From Sterolibacterium sp964500605 (GTDB lineage Bacteria > Pseudomonadota > Gammaproteobacteria > Burkholderiales > Rhodocyclaceae): DNA of 31,264 nucleotides. The translations under genes were made by a program, and so were the position numbers. Location of the stretch: the NCBI GenBank assembly GCA_964500605.1, contig CAZCOS010000021.1, positions 1 to 31,264 of the forward strand, written 5' to 3'. The notes beneath the pieces are model-generated. The model ran no database searches, was not told where the DNA came from, and saw nothing but the letters and a program-made list of their open reading frames with translations. Positions 27,178 through 31,264 of the stretch are shown here, one piece after another (positions within the stretch are counted from its first letter, which is position 1; each line of letters opens with the position of its first letter).

Positions 27178-30100
27178 CCCCCATCAAAACCCCCAAAAAA
27201 CTCATCGAAGTCGCCCTGCCGCTGGACGCCATCAACGCCGCCGCCGCGCGCGAAAAATCCATCCGCCACGGCCACCCCAGCACCCTGCACCTGTGGTGGG
27301 CGCGCCGCCCGCTGGCGGCGGCGCGGGCGGTGATCTTTGCGCAGATGGTCAACGACCCCGGCTACCAGCAGGGCGGCGGCTTCAAATATGGCGTCAACAA
27401 GGAAAAAGCCGCCATCGAGCGCGAGCGCCTGTTCAAGATCATCGAAGACCTGGTGCAGTGGGAGAACACCAATAACGAAGAAGTGCTGGAGCGCGCCCGC
27501 GCCGAAATCCGCCGCTCCTGGCGCGAGACCTGCGAGCTGAACAAAACCCACCCGCAGGCCGCCGAGCTGTTCAACCCCGACAAGCTGCCTGCCTTCCACG
27601 ACCCCTTTGCCGGTGGCGGCGCGCTGCCGCTGGAAGCACAAAGGCTGGGGCTGGAAAGCTACGCCAGCGACTTGAACCCCGTGGCCGTGACCATCAACAA
27701 GGCCATGATCGAGATACCGCCGAGGTTTGCCGGGCTGCCGCCCGTCAATCCAGAAGATAGGAGAGAGTGGTTAGGAGATAGCAATGCATTTTCGAGAACT
27801 GGTGATGTGGCAGAGGGGGGGGCCGTCAATCCAGAAGATAGGAGAGAGTGGTTAGGAGATAGCAATGCATTTTCGAGNNNNNNNNNNNNNNNNNNNNNNN
27901 NNNNNNNNNNNNNNNNNNNNNNNNNNNNNNNNNNNNNNNNNNNNNNNNNNNNNNNNNNNNNNNNNNNNNNNNNNNNNAACTGGTGATGTGGCAGAAGGCG
28001 ATGGCAATGGCCAAGGAGATTTATCGTTTGGCACCGCTGCTGCCGAGGGAGGAAACGTACGGCATGCGCTCGCAGATCACGCGGGCGGCTGCATCAGTGC
28101 CCGCGAACATTGCGGAGGGCTGGACGCGGGAGTCGAACAAGGAGAAGGCGAATTTTTTGTCGATCGCACAAGGATCGCTGGCGGAGACGGAAACCTTTCT
28201 GTTGCTGTGCGAGGAAATCGGTTGGTTTCCGGGCGATCAGACCACATTGGCTCACAGTCTGATACAGGAGGTCGGCAAGATGCTCAGTGCAATGCGCAAA
28301 AAACTGCGCGAAGCCCATTAACTAAATCCTACGAACTATTTCCTAAATCCTGGCGCGGGGCCGAAGGCCTCGCAGCCGACGTGCGCCGTTACGGCGCGTG
28401 GATGCGTGAAGAAGCGCAAAAGCGCATCGGGCATCTCTACCCGCAGATTGAAGTGACTGCCGAGATGGCTAACGAGCGGCCAGACCTGAAGCCGCTTGTG
28501 GGGCAAAAGCTCACCGTGATTGCCTGGCTGTGGGCGCGCACCGTTAAAAGCCCCAACCCCGCTTTTAGCCATGTGGATGTGCCGCTGGCCTCCACCTTTG
28601 TGCTCTCCAGCAAGGCGGGCAAAGAGGCTTATGTGCATGTAGAGAAGATAGAAGGTAGTGTCGTAGGAGATAGCGCTACTCAACTAAATCCTAAGACTCT
28701 ATCTCCTAACTCCTCTTTCAACTCCTCTCCTTATCGCTTTACGGTGCGCATGGGCACACCGCCGGAGGAAGCGAAGAATGGCACCAAGATTTCCCGCGGT
28801 GCGTTTCGCTGCCTGCTTTCCGATATACCGATCAAATACGAATACATCGACGACGAAGCTAATGCTGGGCGTATGGGTGCGAAGCTCATGGCCATTGTGG
28901 CCGAGGGTGTACGCGGCCGTGTTTATTTGGCACCTACTGCCGAGCATGAAGCCATAGCCCGACAGGCCGAGCCGACCTGGAGGCCGGAAACCGCATGTCG
29001 CGGCACATTTGCCAGCAATGCGCAAGGCCGTATCTATGGCTTCAAGGTGTTCGGCGACTACTTCACCCCCCGCCAACTGGTGGCGCTGACCACTTTTTCC
29101 GATCTGGTGGCCGAGGCGATGGCCAAGGTCAAGGCCGATGCTCTGGCGGCAGGCATGACCGACCCCGGATCAAGTCCGGGGCAGGCTGGCAAGGGGCTGG
29201 ACGCAGGCGGCACCGGCGCCACGGCCTATGCGCAGGCGGTGGGGGTGTATTTGGCGTTTGCGGCAGATCGCATGACCGATTCACATTCAGCACTGACCAG
29301 TTGGACTTCGCAGCGCGACACGCTACGCAACACCTTTGCTCGGCAAGCGTTGCCAATGGTTTGGGATTACGCCGAAGCCAATCCTTTTTCCGACTCAACC
29401 GGGAATTTCTCAAGTGCTCTAGGTTGGGTAGATAAGGCATTAGATTCTTTCCCAGCAAAGCCAGAAGGCAATGTCAATCAAGCTGATGCCCAAACCCAAA
29501 CCGTTAGTGCCAACAAGCTGATCTCCACCGATCCCCCCTACTACGACAATATCGGCTACGCCGATCTTTCGGACTTTTTCTATGTCTGGCTGCGTCGTTC
29601 GCTGCGCGGCATCTACCCCAATCTGTTTGCCACATTGGCGGTGCCCAAGGCAGAGGAACTGGTGGCCACACCCTACCGCCACGGCAGCAAGGAAAAGGCG
29701 GAAAGCTTCTTCCTGGACGGCATGACGGCTGCCATGCACAACCTTGCCGAACGGGCGCATCCGGCCTTTCCCGTCACCATCTACTACGCCTTCAAACAGG
29801 CAGAAACCAAGGGTGATGCAGGCACCTCCAGCACCGGCTGGGAAACTTTTCTGGAGGCCGTACTCAAGGCCGGTTTCGCGCTCACCGGCACCTGGCCTAT
29901 GCGTACCGAGCGCGAAGGACGCACGATCAGCTCGGGCACAAACACGCTGGCCTCCAGCATTGTCCTCGTCTGCCGCCAACGCGCCGCTGATGCGCCCACC
30001 GTGTCGCGCCGCGAATTTATCCGCGAGCTCAACGCCACCCTGCCCGAGGCGCTGGATGAAATGACCCGGGGAAAGAAGTCAGGAGATACTGTCTCAGGAG

Positions 30101-30759
30101 ATAACCTAACTTCTACCAACTATTCACTATCTCCTGTTTCTCCCGTGGATCTGTCGCAGGCCATCATCGGCCCCGGCATGGCGATCTTCAGTCAATACGC
30201 CGCCGTGCTGGAAGCCGACGGCAAGCCGATGAGCGTCCGTACCGCGCTGCAACTTATCAACCGCTTCCTCGCCGAAGACGATTTCGACCACGACACCCAG
30301 TTTTGCCTGGCGTGGTTCGAGCAGCAGGGCTGGGCGCAGGGCAAGTATGGCGATGCCGATGTGCTGGCGCGCGCCAAGGGCACCAGCGTCGGCGGGCTGG
30401 TGGAAGGCGGCGTGGTGGAGAGCAGCGGCGGCAGCCTGCGCCTGCTCAAATGGGCCGAGCTGCCGCGCGACTGGTCGCCAGAAACCGACACACGCACCTC
30501 GGTGTGGGAGGCGCTGCACCACCTGATCCGCGCGCTGAACCAGGACGGTGAATCGGCAGCAGGTAGCCTGCTCGCACGCATGCCCTCACGCGCCGAGCCG
30601 GCGCGCGCGCTGGCTTACCGCCTCTACACCCTGTGCGAACGCCAAGGCTGGGCCGAAGAAGCCCGCGCCTACAACGAGCTGGTCAATGCGTGGAGTGGTA
30701 TCGAACAGGCTGCGGGTGAGGTGGGGTTAAGCGGAGAACAGTTGGAGTTCGAGGTGTAA
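27174..30759 (+). CDS. DUF1156 adenine-specific DNA methyltransferase, carrying in-frame insertions
   Basis: This is a large DNA methyltransferase of the DUF1156 (COG1743-type) family. The N-terminal DUF1156 region has HLWWARRPLAAARAV. The SAM-binding motif is PFAGGGALPLEAQ near residue 145, and the catalytic motif is DPPYYDNIGYADL at 29530, the DPPY form expected for N6-adenine methylation. Conserved blocks such as VIAWLWARTVKSPNPAF, FATLAVPKAEELVATPYRHG and AFPVTIYYAFKQ are intact. The coding frame is interrupted on paper by 100 Ns (27878-27977). Deleting exactly those leaves one open frame of 1162 codons, of which 27 are an apparent assembly duplication. Insertions at about 27756-28350, 28647-28728, 29163-29181 and 30077-30147 lengthen the protein without breaking the frame. 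Removing the largest ones would bring it near 950 residues, close to what I recall for the family. ATG 27174 overlaps the nuclease stop. No restriction partner is certain, though the nuclease and helicase upstream are candidates. Confidence 0.88.
27742..27994. repeat. 81-bp direct duplication around the assembly gap
   Basis: The segment beginning CCGTCAATCCAGAAG at 27742 is repeated 81 bases later at 27823, and continues across the Ns into AACTGGTGATGTGGCAG at 27978-27994. The first copy ends in a run of Gs (about 27814-27822) unlike the sequence after the gap. This looks like two overlapping contig ends placed side by side. A true tandem repeat is less likely. Confidence 0.75.
27865..28321 (+). 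CDS. Four-helix-bundle protein, S23 / 23S rRNA intervening-sequence type
   Basis: With the 100 Ns deleted, an ATG at 27865 opens a 118-residue ORF. It begins MHFRELVMWQKAM and continues with RSQITRAAASVPANIAEGW near residues 40-60. It then carries FLSIAQGSLAETETFLLL and an EEIGWF segment. These are signature blocks of the S23 four-helix-bundle family, first seen in intervening sequences of 23S rRNA and structurally related to the Avd accessory protein of diversity-generating retroelements. Molecular function is not established. It lies wholly inside the methyltransferase gene in another frame, with AGGAGA just upstream. The same ATG occurs at 27784 in the duplicated copy. Without bridging the gap only 112 residues from GTG 27983 would be readable. 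Confidence 0.85.
27878..27977. other. Assembly gap of 100 Ns
   Basis: Exactly 100 Ns, the customary placeholder for a gap of unknown size. The bases on both sides (TTTTCGAG before, AACTGGTGATG after) join exactly as in the unbroken copy at 27787-27807, so the real missing length may be zero. Confidence 0.95.
28647..28728. mobile_element. Miniature palindromic element, copy 2, in the methyltransferase gene
   Basis: The left arm GATAGAAGGTAGTGTCGTAG runs on into GAGATAGCG and aligns with the left arm of the S23 element. The right arm (28681-28725, with CAACTAAATCCTAAG and CTATCTCCTAACTCC) aligns with its right arm. TAGGAGATAG (28664-28673) and CTATCTCCTA (28699-28708) form a perfect 10-bp stem. 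Only about 7 bases separate the arms, so the S23 ORF is missing. It adds roughly 20 residues (VVGDSATQLNPKTLSPNSS) between the conserved AYVHVEKIE and YRFTVRMG blocks. Confidence 0.65.
29163..29181. repeat. Short GC-rich palindrome in frame (DPGSSPG type)
   Basis: CCCCGGA and TCCGGGG flank TCAAG. The sequence CCGGATCAAGTCCGG is a palindromic repeat core I know from many proteobacterial genomes, usually between genes. Here it is translated as DPGSSPG inside the methyltransferase, in a stretch that I recall as variable in relatives (before GGTGATAYA). Confidence 0.5.
30077..30147. mobile_element. Miniature palindromic element, copy 3, in the methyltransferase gene
   Basis: The left part contains two CAGGAGATA copies (30080-30088 and 30095-30103), the same spacing pattern as the left arm of the S23 element. 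The right part has TATCTCCTG (30128-30136), complementary to either, with CAACTATT before it matching the AACTATTT of the first element's right arm. It inserts about 20 residues (SGDTVSGDNLTSTNYSLSPV) between EALDEMTRG and SPVDLSQAIIGPGMA, in frame and without stops. No S23 ORF is present. Confidence 0.55.
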
Positions 30760-30779
30760 ACGCACCGAAAGGAAGCAAG

Positions 30780-31264
30780 ATGATAAAGACACTCAAGATC
30801 AGCAACTTCACAGTATTCGGCAACGTAGAGTTCTCGTTTTCGCCGGGGCTTAATGTCATTGTGGGGGAGAACGGCACTGGCAAGACGCATGTGCTCAAGT
30901 TGGGGTATTTGTTCTCGCGGGCGTGGCCGGATTTGATGGCCAAGCGTTTACACATGACATCTCAGCGTGCCGAGACCTATCTTGCCGAACGGCTAGCAGG
31001 CTTGTTCCAAGTTTCCAATCTGACGGCACTGATCCACAAAAATCACCCACGGGCATGCGTGCAAGCAGAGGTTGGGGGATATATACCAACAGTGCAGATA
31101 CGTATGCCGCAAGAGCCGCCATTTCTCGCCCCAGGTTTGACGGAAGGCATGCCCTGGGAGGTGCAGATCGCGCGCCACTCTTCAGGATCCGAAGGTCTCA
31201 AGGCAATCACAGTACCGGAAGGTGCGGCGCAAAGTGCGTTTATGCCGCGACAGGTGTTTGTCCC
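30780..31264 (+). CDS. AAA/SMC-type ATPase, 5' part, cut by the window end
   Basis: An open frame runs from ATG 30780 through the window end (161 codons visible). It begins MIKTLKISNFTVFGNVEFSF and then SPGLNVIVGENGTGKTHVL: the N-terminal strand and Walker A (GENGTGKT, residues 28-35) of AAA_15/AAA_23 or OLD/RecF-like ATPases that sense or process DNA. AAAGGAAG lies just upstream. It follows the methyltransferase by 20 bases on the same strand, so it belongs to the same operon. The C-terminal half, which would show whether a TOPRIM or other effector domain is present, is outside the window. COG1743-type methyltransferases often neighbour a DUF499 ATPase instead, and this gene does not look like that family. 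Confidence 0.85.
   Translation, partial: MIKTLKISNFTVFGNVEFSFSPGLNVIVGENGTGKTHVLKLGYLFSRAWPDLMAKRLHMTSQRAETYLAERLAGLFQVSNLTALIHKNHPRACVQAEVGGYIPTVQIRMPQEPPFLAPGLTEGMPWEVQIARHSSGSEGLKAITVPEGAAQSAFMPRQVFV

Larger units (their letters stand above)
27756..28350 (+). mobile_element. S23-encoding palindromic element inserted in the methyltransferase gene
   Basis: A four-helix-bundle ORF is flanked by imperfect inverted arms. The left arm at 27756-27783 (duplicated at 27837-27864) contains GATAGGAG and TTAGGAGATAGCA. The right arm at about 28320-28350 contains CTAAATCCTACGAACTATTT and then CCTAAATCC. Their inverted alignment shares about 18 of 28 positions. The left arm also supplies AGGAGA as ribosome binding site 6-7 bases before the inner ATG. 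The element lies between the host codons for PPVNPE and those for WRGAEGLAADV, which I recall as nearly adjacent in relatives. Both the inner ORF and the host frame are free of stops once the Ns are removed. Mobility is inferred from the shared arms with two smaller copies in the same gene. Confidence 0.6.

Noticed and set aside
29390..29510. AT-richer stretch in the methyltransferase as a fifth insertion
   Set aside because: Its translation (GNFSSALGWVDKALDSFP...) appears to match the length and pattern I remember for relatives, and it lacks the GGAGATA arms.

Overview
The window looks like a chromosomal segment of a betaproteobacterium. This is inferred from gene order and protein character, not from a marker gene. 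The order sdhB-sdhE-gltA-sucA-sucB-lpd-zapE, then peroxiredoxin, SlyD, tRNA-Leu, rnr and rlmB, is typical of that class, and NnrS, RadA and a YadA-type adhesin fit a Gram-negative host. Several genes use TTG or GTG starts preceded by good ribosome binding sites.

Region 1 (1-13682) is core metabolism and housekeeping, all on the + strand except one tRNA. It opens with the last codons of succinate dehydrogenase SdhB, then the flavinylation factor SdhE, citrate synthase and the complete 2-oxoglutarate dehydrogenase complex (E1, E2, E3). ZapE, a Bcp-type peroxiredoxin, a SlyD-type prolyl isomerase and a small exported protein follow. A strong hairpin terminator separates these from tRNA-Leu(CAG) on the - strand. 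RNase R and the 23S rRNA methyltransferase RlmB overlap and close the region.

Region 2 (13747-21221) is mixed. A SAM-dependent methyltransferase and an NnrS membrane protein form a - strand pair. Next comes the debris of an IS21-family element (the istB 3' end plus terminal repeats), and then a trimeric autotransporter adhesin divergent from a LuxR-type regulator. A perfect 18-bp palindrome lies between those two start codons. RadA follows on the - strand.

Region 3 (21222-31264) starts with a sirtuin and a roughly 500-bp leader. It continues with a tightly coupled + strand operon that looks like a DNA-modification and defence system: an SNF2-type helicase with a DUF3883-like C-terminus, a DUF1016/YhcG-type PDDEXK nuclease, a DUF1156 adenine-specific DNA methyltransferase, and an AAA/SMC-type ATPase cut by the window end. 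Start and stop codons overlap between the first three.

The most unusual feature is inside the methyltransferase gene. A complete four-helix-bundle (S23/23S-rRNA-IVS type) ORF, flanked by imperfect inverted repeats built on TAGGAGATAG, sits within it. Two short elements with the same arms but no ORF occur further down the same gene. All three keep the host reading frame open. A 100-N assembly gap lies 13 bases into the S23 ORF. Deleting exactly those Ns restores both the S23 frame and the methyltransferase frame, so the gap is probably an artefact of a repeated element. I interpret this as a palindromic mobile element family with a full-length S23-encoding member and miniature derivatives, inserted in frame into a defence gene.
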